Assembly: GCA_015680685.1 (NCBI GenBank)
Contig: MNCI01017913.1
Span: 2,342,544 to 2,406,543 of the forward strand
Origin: Gnetum montanum
Taxonomy: Eukaryota > Streptophyta > Gnetopsida > Gnetales > Gnetaceae
Reading direction: 5' to 3'
Length of the DNA stretch: 64,000 bases
Shown: in pieces, positions 1 through 10,925 of the stretch
Position numbering within the stretch: position 1 is the stretch's first letter
Layout: each line of letters begins with the position of its first letter
Made by a program: the position numbers and the translations under genes
Notes under the pieces: generated by a model
Databases searched by the model: none
What the model was told of the DNA's origin: nothing
What the model saw: the letters and a program-made list of their open reading frames with translations, nothing else

Positions 1-651
1 TGGTAACTTCTGTTTGACTATTAGCTTGGGGATAGTAGGTTGTTGTTAGTTTATGTTCAACTTCTAAGCATTGCATGAGCTTGTGAAAAGTGGCACCTAT
101 AAAATGGGTTCCATTGCCAGAAATCAATGCACATGGCACCCTAAACCTGTTCACAACGATTTGTTATACAAACCACATAGCAGTGGATGATGTATAGTTG
201 ATAATGACTACTACTTTTGCCCATTTTGTATAGTAATCAATGGCAATGATTATGTATGCCTTTCCACTTGACATGGATGTGATGGAATCCATGAAGTCAA
301 TTCCCCATATGTCAAATGGTTTCCATTATTGGATCCACTATTGAGATTCCTTCATTTGCATGGTCATCCCACCATATCGTTAATTGTGTTTATAAGATAG
401 TTGGCCAATAATACCCTACCATCAAGATCTTAATAGTTGTGCATCTTCCAGCATAGTGGTCCCCACAAGGACCCTCATGAGCATCCTAGAAAACATGTAA
501 TTAATTGACATCAGGTACACACCAACAAACCAACCATCAGCGTACACCTTGTAAAGATGTGCATTGATTTCAATGAAGCACTTGGCTTGATGAAGAAACT
601 AATACTTCTTCTTATAATCTAGATCTTATGGCATCCCTTGAGTGAGAAGAT
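1..651 (-). pseudogene. E2 integrase remnant (Ty3/gypsy), distal half of split pol
   Basis: Read on the minus strand, this is the integrase of a Ty3/gypsy element. From right to left it holds the linker after RNase H (about 520-651), the H2C2 zinc-binding segment with the motif HEGPCGDHYAG (about 440-485), and the catalytic core beginning GIDFMDS (about 285-305). The position of the second catalytic aspartate reads SGNGTH instead of the usual DNGT, so that residue is lost. Several TAG stops and frame shifts break the frame. The rest of the integrase and the 3' LTR lie beyond the left edge of the window. The upstream half of the same pol resumes at 9,036, because E1 inserted between them. The assignment to integrase is secure; the gene is dead. 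Confidence 0.85.
647..651. repeat. Left target-site duplication of E1
   Basis: AAGAT here pairs with TAGAT at 9,031-9,035. Joining the two flanks at this point restores the linker between RNase H and integrase of E2, compared with the uninterrupted copy in E4 around 27,450-27,500. One base differs, which fits old decay. Confidence 0.65.
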
Positions 652-739
652 TAAAACACTAAAAAATTTGGACTATGACATCTCAGTTGCAAATTTGTCT
701 AAGTGTCTACACAAGGCCACTTTTTGCAAATTTTTCTTA

Positions 740-1145
740 CTAAGACTATGCTCTCTACTATCCTAGAGTGTAATAAAGTGTAGTCAGCATGAAATTTTTT
801 TTTACAGATTTTCCCCAAGTGTTGGGACTACTCTCTCTACTACCCTAGAGCATAGTCAGCCTCATGCAAAGCGTAGTCAACACAAAGGCCAATTTCACAG
901 ATTTTTCTAAGTGTCAAGCTAGCCACTATAAAATTTTCTAAGTGTTAGGACTATGCTCTTCACTACCCTAGAGTGTAGTCAAGCATAGTTAGCACAAAGG
1001 TGCAATTTTTAAATTTTTTTTAAGTGTTGAGACTATGCTCTTCACCAATTGGGAGCATAGTCAAGCATAGTCAGTAGGAAGCCAATTTTTTGCAAAATTT
1101 TTCCGAGTCCCAACACTATTCTCTCCACTACCCCAAAGCATAGTC
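740..1145 (+). repeat. Tandem hairpin modules in E1 5' LTR U3
   Basis: Five or more imperfect modules of about 80-105 bp. Each contains GACTATGCTCT, a loop of about 10 bases (CCACTACCCT or similar), then AGAGCATAGTC, so each core is an inverted repeat with an 11-bp stem. Modules lie near 745, 820, 945, 1,030 and 1,110, separated by a spacer containing TTTTCTAAGTGTT. The same series occurs in the 3' LTR. Confidence 0.8.
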
Positions 1146-1397
1146 AACCTCCAATGGAGACTGTAGTTAGCCAAAATAGCTTCTAATGGCCTCCATAACA
1201 TAGCAAAAACACACCAACACAGTCAAATCATCCTCCATGAGTGTTATCGATGGATTCTTGCATTCCCTCTTACCCAAAATTGTAACTATGCTTGATCTCA
1301 CTAGCATTAGTGTAGAGTGTAGTTAGGTGAGAGCATAGTCCTAATCATCCCCACTACCACATGGAAACCATGTCACATTTTATGCTATCCCTAGCCC

Positions 1398-1405
1398 TAT
1401 AAATA
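1398..1405 (+). promoter_or_regulatory. TATA box of E1 5' LTR
   Basis: TATAAATA followed by CCCC, positioned after the hairpin modules and about 730 bp before the LTR end. The 3' LTR counterpart at about 8,245 has decayed to TTTTTAATAC. Likely core promoter of the element, inferred from position and sequence only. Confidence 0.6.
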
Positions 1406-2132
1406 CCCCATCCCTCTACGTTTTGGGGTTGGTGAATTTGAGATAGGTTGGCAAAATTTTTGGCTAGCATTTTTGAAGGTTGGCAAATTTGGTGAAGTTG
1501 TAGATGACTGTAGCTCCACAATAACCCCACCATAGCCCAGTAGAACACCACAACCCACAATACATCATAATGGCCAACCTAGTAAGCATGGACACCTTGG
1601 CGAGTACTAGTCTTCATGGCCAAACACCTCCAAGACTATGACTATGCTCTCCATTACACCTATTGTACCCTATGTAACTTTCTCACCCCTTTGGTGTTAA
1701 CTACGCTCAACCCCATGTGGGGTGGTGTTTCATTTCTCTCTTGCATTTTTTCACTTTCTTTGCATTTTTGCTATTCTAACATGTAGTCATACTATAACTA
1801 TGCTTGAGAGGCAATCTTTGCATGTTAACATCCTCCTTTTTGTTGAAAACCTTGATTGCACTTGCCACTCCCTTAAGCACCTATGACTATGCTTGACACT
1901 ATTGACACCATCAACACTATGAATACCACTTAAACACTTAGCATCATTTCATGTCATGGCTAATGATGCTGCACCCCAACTCCATCTAGTAAAGTCCCTA
2001 TTCAATTGACAAGATCATTCAAGGCATCCCATCTTTGTCTCTACTAGGCCCTCACATGGACATGGGGTTAGGTAGTGCACCCATCGATCCCTTGGTGTTC
2101 TAGCCATCGATGTTTTCAGCTGTTATAGTTTT

Positions 2133-2150
2133 TGGTATTAGAAGGAGGGC
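2133..2150 (+). other. E1 primer-binding site, tRNA-iMet type (decayed)
   Basis: TGGTATTAGAAGGAGGG lies just downstream of the LTR end. It resembles the common plant primer site TGGTATCAGAGC, complementary to the 3' end of initiator methionine tRNA. Its position fixes the orientation as plus and the LTR end at about 2,130. Confidence 0.6.
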
Positions 2151-2324
2151 CAAACCACTTTTTCAAACTTTATTATGGTTATCTTGCATGCTCTCTACAT
2201 CGTAGTGGTCTATCAACCTATCAATGTAGATTAGATTCCATAGTCTATCCTCCTAGAACACTGTGTAACAACCCAAATTACATTCCTCTCCACTGATTTC
2301 TCTAAGTCTCCATTTTCTCAGCAT

Positions 2325-2440
2325 AGAGAGCATAGTCCATAGAGAGGATAGTTAGCTCTTAGCATAGAGAGTGTAGTCCATGGAGAGCATAGTTAGCTCT
2401 CAACATAGAGAGTGTAGTTTGTGGAGAGCATAGTCTCCAT
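2325..2440 (+). repeat. Leader repeat of the GAGAGCATAGTC word in E1
   Basis: About three tandem units of roughly 45 bp between the primer site and gag, each containing CATAGAGAG(C/T)(G/A)TAGTC and GGAGAGCATAGTTAGC. The word is the same as the hairpin arm in the LTR, here repeated in one main orientation. Confidence 0.7.
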
Positions 2441-2989
2441 AGCTAGCCATCTTTCATAGTTGCCAAACTTAGCCTTTTTTCTATAATCACTAGAGTTAGC
2501 CATTTTTCATAGCTATCAACCTCTGCAATTCCCTTATGCAATTTCATCTACACACATGGATCTAGATTAGCCTTCAACATCAATGTCAAATGCACATGAC
2601 ACTTTCACCATCCAACAAGGGTATGTCACGCTCAATGATGAGCAATACAACTTTATTTGCATGAAAATCCAAGTAGGGATATTTGTAGACCACTTGGACA
2701 TGGAAGCCAAATGAGGCTTTGACCTTATCCACCAAGATAGAGAAGCATATATTCCTTTATCATTTAACATCATTCCACTCATGGAACCCTACTTTTGGAC
2801 ACTATCCCAGCTCATTCGAGAAAATAAGCATGAAGTAGGAACTAACTATGAGGAAGCCCTATAGGAGGAAGAAGATGAGTTCGAAGCTCACTCTGAACAT
2901 GAGAGCCCCTTCTACACTATCTTTCAACAAACTCTCCCTAGTTTGACCCATCCTTAATTCAGTTCACCCATCCTCCATGAGATGGTTAT

Positions 2990-4495
2990 AATGCTTGCTC
3001 ATCCTTACATTCACATAGGGCCCATCTCCAAGCCCCAAGTGACTTAGGCATCTTATGTCCTACCTATTTTGTTGGTGCCCTTCACATTAGTCCAACCCAC
3101 CCATGCATGGCTTACCCTAGTCACTATGCCCATAGCATAGCCAATGCATCAACCGCATTGCATGGCTTTGTAATTAGCAATTCAGCCCTAGGCCATACAA
3201 CCAAGACAGTAAATAGCATAGCCAACACAACCCACTAGCTTATCTTAAAATTTGGATCAAGCATTCCAACTGATCCAAATTTTGACAAAGGAGGTGAGGC
3301 AACTTAAAGCTGCTTCCTCTGAAACCATCAAGGTGGTGGGCTTCTACTAGGATGACCTTATAAGCCCTACGATCCCATGCCTAACTCTACCAATTGGGGT
3401 TCTGTTGCCTCAACTCACCAAGTACAATAGTGAAGGAGACACCAACACAAACCTAGTGACATTCAGGTTTGAGTGCCTACTACTGCAAGCATGACCACAT
3501 GTCATCATGCATATTTTTGCCATGTCACTAATTAGCAAAGTAATAGACTAGTATTATGTATTACCCAAGGACTCTATCTCCTCTTTGGAGGATCTTTTGA
3601 GCTAGTTTGTGATGTGCTTCAGGTATCACTTGAAGCCTAAAGCCACATTAGACTAGCTAATGCAAATCAAGTAGGGTCACTTAGAGCTCATACAAAAATT
3701 TTCCAATGCTAGATTGCCTCATTAAATGAAATATGATAGCTGATAGCCAAGATGCACGTCTTGGCTATTTTCCAAGGTGTAATTAATGACTTCATCAAGT
3801 CAAAACTATACTACTTAGCTCTATAGTCTTTAGGCTAAGCCTTTGCTCAGACCAAGCACATACAAGATGCAGTAGAAGCTAGTAAGGACCTAGCCTATGT
3901 GCCCTACAAAAACTAGCATGTGGGAAACTAGAATGCAACAATGGCAATGGTAGGAACACACACTAAAGCAACCAATCGATGGTTGATGGCTAGGTAGCCC
4001 AAAGCCTTAGCTCACAAAGTCACCAACTTTAGCGCAAACCCACCTACATCTTCAGTGTCCATAACACAAGTTGGCCAAAGGTCCAACTTTGAGCACAAGG
4101 ATCACTCAAAGTATACCCCATTGCCATTGAAACCCTTAGAGTTGCTAGATCAATTGTTGAAAGTTAGGTGCATCCAACATGAGAAAGTTTCTAAGGATGC
4201 CCAAAAAAGGCATGATAGGTATTGCGAGCTGTGTAGAAATCCCACCTCAACAATATCAAATGAGCACCTATTCCCATAGCACTTCAAGTTGGGCTAATTT
4301 TGTCATTACCACCAGTTGTCTAGTCATTGCATGAACTTTTGTGAAGCTTTGCAAGATGATATGCAAAGGATGATAGATAGGGATGAATTAGTTCTTGACA
4401 TAGCAAACCAAGTTAGGCCCCAAAGCCTAGATGGTACTAGCTATGTCATAAACACCATCAGCATGGACAATAGGTTAAAATTGGTGTAGTAGCCG
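2990..4495 (+). pseudogene. E1 gag remnant (Tat/Ogre-like)
   Basis: Degenerate Gag, the capsid precursor. A Retrotrans_gag-like stretch lies at about 3,400-3,760 (KYNSEGDTNTNLVTF near 3,420). A C-terminal part at 4,055-4,390 carries KYTPLPLKPLELL, comparable to the YTPL segment of plant Tat/Ogre Gags. It is followed in the same frame, after stops, by FCHYHQLSSHCMNFCEAL at 4,298-4,351. That has the spacing C-x2-H-x4-H-x4-C and matches the cysteine-histidine motif of that lineage. Many TAG stops and shifts break the frame; the best open piece is 74 codons. The start codon cannot be set, and 2,150-2,990 is leader or N-terminal coding sequence that I cannot separate. Inferred role: virus-like particle formation for the element's own RNA. 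Confidence 0.7.
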
Positions 4496-5354
4496 TTTTT
4501 GGTCTGAGTGCCTTCTAGTAGTGGAAAGGTCACCTTGGCCTCCATAAGTTTGAGGCCCCCCTTCATTGTTAGAGTGCCACCTTGGGCATCCAAAATACCC
4601 TTTATGGTTGAGGTCCCACAACATGTTGCAACAACTACTATTCAACTATCATTTGTTGTTAGGATGCCACAACATGCTAGTCCCTTAGCTACCTAAAGCT
4701 CGGTAGTGGACAATGCATCGGTCCCTTCTTATCCAAGGGCCAACCCCATTGGCAACATGGGTAGATCCAATAGGTGGCAATGTAAGAGGCCCAAAGAACA
4801 CCTTGTAGGTGAAATGGCTAGGAAATAATGAGACTAAGGAGTGCTTAGTTTGCCACAACTAGTCCCTATCTTTACAGTCCCTATGGCCAAAGCAACTAAA
4901 AAGGAAACAACCAACAAACCACAACCAAGCACTAAGGCCCCAAAAGGCCAAGCAAACCAAGTCCAAGTCCCCTTCATGAGAGATCCATCTCTTAGGCAAC
5001 ATGGAGGATGTTAAGGCCAACAAAATGACTGATTGCAAAGACTTCGTAGATGCATTAGCCTAGGTCAAGTAAGTGCTTATGTAGAAAAACAGAACATTGA
5101 GCCTGTATGACCTAGTCATGAACTCATTTGTCCATTGGAAGCATTAGTGTGGATGTTGCCCTCCATTCCTATTACAAAGGACATCCCTATAGATAATAAT
5201 GTCATTCATGTAGTGATGTCCCCCACCCCCTACACCATAGGAATTGGGTCCAACATTCCTAGTGTTTCTCAAAAAGGCAATCAAGGCCAACACCGAGTGA
5301 GGGGAGGTCATCATAGCTCTAGTTTTTATCACCATATGCATTGGGTGATGCAAG
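4496..5354 (+). other. Gag-protease linker of E1, no recognised domain
   Basis: Proline-, threonine- and lysine-rich coding-like sequence between the CHHC motif and the protease. Short open pieces occur (for example 4,508-4,696 and 5,135-5,362), but no domain is recognisable. It is probably the variable linker of the gag-pro polyprotein. Confidence 0.4.
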
Positions 5355-6023
5355 ATCTATAGGGTGCACATTGATGATGGTGTGACAACAAATGTAATAC
5401 CGTACATTATTGTCAATAAGTAGGGCCTTGTAGATCAAATCAAGCCAATGAAAATCGCATGCCTAAAATTATTCAATGGATCATGGATCATTGTTAGGGG
5501 TAGAATAATAATAGCCTTTGTGGAAAGGAAGAAGTTCCCCACCACTACTAAATTCACTATCATAGAGGAAATTCCTAGCTCTAACCTAATCTTGGGTAGG
5601 CCTTGGTTGGCTCAACTATGGATCATCTCCTCTTTGATTCACTAAGAAATCCACCTTCCATATGAAGGTGGTGAATTTATCATCCATGATGATAACATCA
5701 TCTCTTTGGTCATCTATAATAGAGAAATGGAGCAAGGATTGAAGGTTCAATTCCTTGGTGATGCACCTGAAGTGGACAATGCAACACATAAGGTTAACAC
5801 ACTTGAGCAAATGGTGGAAGCTAACAACCTCTCAGAGGATGCTTTGTGGGTAGAATTGCCTCCTAATCCACACCAGATTAAGAAGCAGCTACACAACCAA
5901 GGTACCTCCTTAGCCCAAAATGTGCTAGCCACATGGCTAGCCTTCGTTGTTATGCATCATGCTTTTTTGACTTTTTCTTACATTGCATTTGTTTATACAT
6001 TTATGTTTATCTTTCTTCCTTAG
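5355..6023 (+). pseudogene. E1 aspartic protease and C-terminal extension
   Basis: A retropepsin-like aspartic protease that would process the polyprotein. In one continuous frame it shows the active-site region HIDDGVTTNVIPY at 5,367-5,405 (DDG in place of the usual DTG/DSG/DGG), a TAG stop at 5,418, the body at 5,448-5,590, and the family-typical LILGRPWLA at 5,586-5,612. After one TAA stop at 5,643 the same frame stays open for 105 codons (5,706-6,023); only its first 75 or so codons look coding. Catalytic residues are nearly intact and the frame has only two stops, so this is the best-preserved gene of E1. No RT follows: the repeat array begins 160 bp later. Confidence 0.8.
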
Positions 6024-6184
6024 GTTGCATATTGTTTCACTTTGTTTACGCATTTATTTACTTTGTCTACACATTTATCCACTTAGCTTATGCATTCACT
6101 CATTTAGAGCACCCTTTAGCAATGCATAAAAAAAAATAAAATGCATAAAAATCATAAAAAATAAAATTAGAAAAAAAGGATAGC

Positions 6185-7235
6185 AACACATGACCTACCT
6201 TGGCCTTAAATTGGCAACTTGTGATCCATCATGGTCTTAAACTAGTAATGTCAAGGTCATGGCCTAGCAAGGCCTTAAACTGATAACATGTGATCCACCA
6301 TGGTCTTAAACTAGCAATGTTATGGTTTGCCATGACCTTAAACTAGCAACATGAGGCCTTGAATAACCTTAAACTACCATTGCTACTTGGAATGACCAAA
6401 AACTATCACTGTGGCCCGAAATGGCCAAAAGCTACAATGGGGCCAATTGAGGCTCTGAACTAACAACAGAATTTCTATGGCTCACAATGGCTTAGACTCG
6501 CATTCTCATATAAAATGTAATAAAATCATCATAGACCATACTTGAAGTTGTACCACATTTAGCATGTAGCGTCGCACATCACCAAAGCAAGGTATGCACT
6601 CATCTATTGTGATGCTAAAACTGGCACAGCAATTCACTGTGACTATAAATTGGCATAGCATGCCTGCTATGATGCTAAACTGGCACAACATCCATCCACC
6701 ACGATGCTAAAATTGGCACAACATCCATCCACCATGATGCTAAAACTAGCATAGCATTTATCCATCATGATGCTAAAATTGGCATAGCATCCATTTTCTA
6801 TGATGCTTAAACTAGCATTGCTTGCCCTTGTGTCATGACATTAAACTAGCACAATAGCTTGTCCACTATGATGTTAAACTAACATAGCATTCATCTACTA
6901 TGACATTAAACTAGCACAACATGCATCCACCATGACGTTAAACTAGCACATACACAATTGGACACATCCACTATGACATTAAACTAGCATAGCAATTTGC
7001 TATGACTACAAACTAGCATAGCACATCCAATATGATGCTAAACTAGCATAGCATCCATCTACTATAATGCTAAAATTGGCACTACTCATCCTTGGGTCAT
7101 GATGTTAAACTGACACAGTAGCTTGTCCACTATGATGCTAAATTCGCATAGTACTTATTTGCTATAATATTAAACTAGCACACAGCAGTCTGCTAGGACT
7201 ATAAACTAGTAAAGCATGGTTTTCCAGAACCTCAA
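6185..7235 (+). repeat. Minisatellite of about 33 bp units in E1 (about 25-30 copies)
   Basis: Imperfect head-to-tail units of 29-42 bp with the common core ATGATGCTAAACTAGCATAG followed by CATCCATCCACC. The first 280 bp are an older variant with CATGGTCTTAAACTAGCAATG. Units vary at many positions, with TAAACTAGCA best kept. The array occupies the space between protease and 3' LTR where pol would be expected. No long frame runs through it. Confidence 0.9.
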
Positions 7236-7320
7236 ACTAGGTTCATGATTAGCCATGCAATATTCTACAAGAAAGTGAGTGAGCACCACCCTTGCCCCCC
7301 TTTCTACACCATGTGGATGG

Positions 7321-7467
7321 GCACATTGGCTTTTTGAGTATCTATAATTGGTGTAGTCTTTGGAGCACTTGCAACATCATGCCCCCCACAATTTCACTAG
7401 CTTTTTAAACACCTACAACTAGTGTAGCCTTTAAAGCACTTGTAGCATCTTTGCCTCCTACATTTGA
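7321..7467 (+). repeat. Tandem duplication of about 74 bp before E1 3' LTR
   Basis: Two copies, about 7,321-7,394 and 7,395-7,467. They share the pattern GCTTTTT, then TATAATTGGTGTAGTCTTTG or its variant, then AGCACTTG, ending in a C-rich stretch. No clear polypurine tract is visible between this and the LTR. Confidence 0.65.
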
Positions 7468-9030
7468 TTTGCATTTTTATGTTTGCAAATTTTTCTAAGT
7501 GCTGAGACTACGCTCTCCAGTACCTTAGAGCATAGTCAGCCTTTTATGGAGATCGTAGTTGGTATTTCAAAAACTTTTCTAAGTGTTGAGACTATGCTCT
7601 CCACTGTCCTAGAGTGTAGTCAAGCATAGTGAGTATGAAGACAATTTTTGCAAATTTTTCCTAAGTGTTGGGACTATGGTATCCACTACCCTAGAGCATA
7701 GTTAGTCTCATGCAGAGCATACTCAACACAAAGGTTAATTTCGTAGATTTTTCTAAGTTTCAAGCTAGCTACTGTAGAATTTTCTAAGTGCTAGGACTAT
7801 GCTCTCCACTGTCTTAGAGTGTAGTCAAGCATAGTCAACAGGAAGATGCAATTTTGGCAAAATCTTCTAAGTGTTAAGATTACACTCTCCACTAGCTGGA
7901 AGTGTAGTTAGCAGGAATTTAGCTTTTTGCAAAATTTTATCAATCCTGAGACTATGCACTCTACTACCCCAAAGCATAATCAACCTCTAGTGTAGAGCAT
8001 AGGCAACTAGAATAGCCTTTAGTAGCCTCCACAACATAGCAAACACACACCAATGTAGTCAACTCATCCCTAGCAGATGCTGTCAATGGAATCTTACTCT
8101 TTATTGCATCCCCTCTTGCCCAAAATTGTAACTAGGCTTACCCCCACTAGCCTTAGTAGAGATCATAGTTGGATGAGAGTGTAATCCCAACCATCCCCAC
8201 TGCCATGTGGTGACCATGCTGCATTTTTCACTATACCTAGCTTTTTTAATACACTAGCCCTCTACATTTTTGGGGTTGGAACATTTTAGGTAGTTGGAAA
8301 AAATTTAGGTTGGCATTTTTGAAGGTTGGGATTTTGAAAATTCATAGGGTTGGAAAATTTGGCAAAGTTGCAAATGAACACAACTCCACTACAGCCCCAC
8401 CATAGCCTAGCAGAACACCATAGCCCAGGGTACACCATGGTGGCTAACCTAGTAGGTATGGACACCTCGACAAGCACTAGCGTTTACGGCCAAACATCTC
8501 CAAGACTATGACTATGCTCTCCATTGTTCCTGTTTTACCTCATGTACCTTTCTCATCCCTTTGCTATTAACTAGACTCAATCCCATTTGGGGTAGTGTTC
8601 CATTTCTCTCCTACATTTTTCTCACTTTCATTGCATTTTTGCTATTCTAATGCATAGTGAAACTATAACTATACTTGGGTGGTAGTTTCTGCACATTGGT
8701 GCCCTCATTTCATTGAAAACCTTGACTATGCTTGCCACCCCCTCAGGAACTCATGATTATGCTTGACATTGTTGACATCGTTGACATCACTGACACCGTC
8801 AACACTGTCAACACCAAAAACACCAGTTAAACACTTAGCACTATTTTGCATCATTATTGTGGCTAACCACACTACATCCTAATTCCATTTGGTAAAGTCC
8901 CTATTCAATTGACAAGGCCTTTTAAGGTATCCCGTCTTTACCTCCAGCAGACCCTCACATGGACGTGGGGTTAGGTTGTGCACCCGTTGACCCCTCAGTG
9001 TTCCAATTGCCAACGTTTTCAATTATTATA
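7441..9030 (+). repeat. E1 3' LTR
   Basis: Second long terminal repeat of E1, homologous to 652-2,130. Clear similarity starts at TGCAAATTTTT (7,484); the first 40 bases are uncertain. It ends at about 9,030 next to the target duplication. Confidence 0.75.
7500..7985 (+). repeat. Tandem hairpin modules in E1 3' LTR
   Basis: About six modules (near 7,505, 7,590, 7,668, 7,795, 7,883 and 7,950) with the same arms as at 740-1,145, several degenerated. This copy carries at least one more module than the 5' LTR, which accounts for much of its greater length. Confidence 0.75.
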
Positions 9031-9035
9031 TAGAT
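9031..9035. repeat. Right target-site duplication of E1
   Basis: TAGAT, paired with AAGAT at 647-651. Immediately to the right, the E2 pol frame resumes on the minus strand with the segment equivalent to NYDGILTYL of E4. Confidence 0.65.
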
Positions 9036-10925
9036 AAGTTAGGATTCCATCATACTATTTTGTTTCATTAGGCACTTGTTTATTTATTACTCTTGTAAAG
9101 AGAATTTCATCAGAAAATTGGTTAGAGTGTAGGCTTTTCTCCTTTTTCTTATGCCATTGTAACCAAGACAAGTAACCAATGATCACATTTTCAGTTTCCT
9201 TTCGATCCATCATTGTAACATCAAACTCTTGTAAGATCACCAACCACTATAGAATACAAGGGCTCACTATTGGTTTGTTCATGAGGAAGTGAATTGTACT
9301 ATGATAATTATGCATAAACACTTTACATCCAAGCACATAGTGGTTGAACTTCTCTGGAGTGTACATGACTACTGTTAGTTCTTTCTTCATTGTGGTGTAA
9401 TTTAGCTATGCACCCACAATGCTTCAATCTGTGTAGTGGATGTAATATGGATGTTTCATGTCATCTAACTATGTAAGTACAACTTCCAAGGCATAATTTG
9501 ATGCATTTTTCATTATATGAAATAGTCTAGACCAATCAGGTGCTTGTAGAATTAGAGTCTCTATGAGCTTCTGCTTGAGGTTTTGGAATGCATTTGCACA
9601 TTACTTTGTCTAGACAAATAGAGCATCTTTCTTTGTTATCTCAACCAACAGTTTTGTTATCTTAGAGAAATTCTCTATGAATTGTTGGTAGTAGCCAGTG
9701 TGTCCAAAGAATGACCAAACATATTTAATGATTTATGATTGGTAAGTTATTCCTTGGATGACCATTATCTTTTTAGGGTTCACCTCAATCCTTGCTTGAG
9801 AAATTCTATGCCCAATACAATGCCCTCTTGGAGCATTAGATGGCTCTTCTACCAATTGACTTGAAGATTCTTCTTTACACATCATTTAAGAACTTACTCA
9901 AGGTAGTCCAAGGCTTACTCAAATGTGACACCATAGGTGGAGAAGTCATCCATGAAAACGTTTACCCTATAACCAATTTGTCGTTGAAAGATGCTTAAGA
10001 CCAAGCGTTAGAATGTTACAGGAGCATTGCATAGAACAAAAGGCATCTTTTGATATGTAAAATTTCCTCTGGACTTATGAATGTTGTTTTGGCATGATCC
10101 TATGGCATGATTTGCATTTGGTTATATCCACCATAACAATCCAAAAAACTATAATAGAAATGCCCAAGCATAGTGTCTAACACTTGATCGACAAATGGAA
10201 AGGGAAAGTGATATTTGAATGTTTCCATATTCAATAGCTAGAAGCTAATGTAGACTCTCCACTTGCTACCTTTCTTTGCCATAATCACGAGTGGACTAAC
10301 CCACTCACTATCTACATTGTGATAGATAAACCCCTTCTTGAGAAGTTGTTTGATTTTCTCTTTGATGATTTGATTCAATTTGGGGTTCAATCGTCGCTGC
10401 AACTACTACATTGGCTTTATGGATGGATTAGTGTAGCTATGATGCTAGCATATCCTAGGATCAATTCATGTGAGTTTAGGATATGACCAAGCAAAGGTTG
10501 TTCGCCATTTGTTAACCACTTTTAATAGCATCTATTTCTATTCAGGAGCAAGATTAGCATTGATTATTGCCAGCTTGCCATTTTTCAAAAATGCATACTC
10601 CATGCTGGTAGGTAAAGTTTTCAACTCTAAGGGCTCTTGTTTAAAATTTTCTAGGATTTTTAACTCTCCCCAAGTGGTATCATCATTTGCATAATCAAAG
10701 AGTTGGTGATGAACTTGTTCTAGTTTATTCATGCTTTTAATATAGGTACATGTTAGACTCTTAGTAGGTTTCATGCATAGTGTGTTGCTTCTAAGATCAA
10801 CTATTAGCCTCTAGGTGCCATCCTATTTTGTGGTTACTATGTATAAGGACCTTTCAATTTTAGATTCACCTACATACTATCTATATTCTTTGATGGATGT
10901 GCTCTTGACAAACTAGAGTTTCTAC
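9036..10925 (-). pseudogene. E2 reverse transcriptase and RNase H remnant
   Basis: The upstream half of the E2 pol, read leftwards. A protease-RT linker (about 10,440-10,925) includes a 78-codon open piece at 10,538-10,774 that closely matches E4 25,840-26,000 (PLELKTLP, FLKNGK). The RT fingers and palm follow at about 9,930-10,440, with the catalytic motif VFMDDF near 9,945-9,965 in place of the more usual YVDD. RT thumb, connection and RNase H run through 9,036-9,930, ending in a 62-codon piece (9,055-9,243) that matches the end of RNase H. Stops are mostly TAG. The gene continued directly into 1-651 before E1 inserted. Confidence 0.85.

Larger units (their letters stand above)
652..2130 (+). 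repeat. E1 5' LTR
   Basis: Homologous over its length to 7,441/7,484-9,030; for example the region around 1,560-1,660 matches 8,440-8,540. The first half is built of hairpin modules, followed by a TATA box and a transcribed part rich in the word ACTATGCT. The first 36 bases align poorly with the 3' copy; clear similarity begins at TGCAAATTT (688). Confidence 0.8.
652..9030 (+). mobile_element. E1: non-autonomous gag-protease LTR retrotransposon (TR-GAG-like)
   Basis: A complete but decayed LTR element inserted into the pol gene of E2. Order: 5' LTR (652-2,130), iMet-type primer site (2,133), leader with repeats, gag (about 2,990-4,495), protease (5,355-5,940), minisatellite (6,185-7,235), and 3' LTR (from about 7,441-7,484 to 9,030). 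No RT, RNase H or integrase similarity is visible in the 5.3-kb interior. This matches the plan of plant TR-GAG or large non-autonomous elements, with a protease retained in addition. The gag has the CHHC motif typical of the Tat/Ogre side of Ty3/gypsy. The LTRs differ at roughly 18 of 100 bases in the stretch compared, almost all transitions, so the insertion is old. The exact left edge of the 3' LTR is uncertain. Confidence 0.8.

Noticed and set aside
740-1145. microRNA precursor genes in the E1 LTR hairpins
   Set aside because: Stems are only about 11 bp with short loops, too small for plant precursors; repeat structure explains them.
6185-7235. CRISPR-like array (regular repeats of about 33 bp)
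   Set aside because: Units are head to tail without distinct spacers, vary in length and sequence, and lie inside a plant LTR element.
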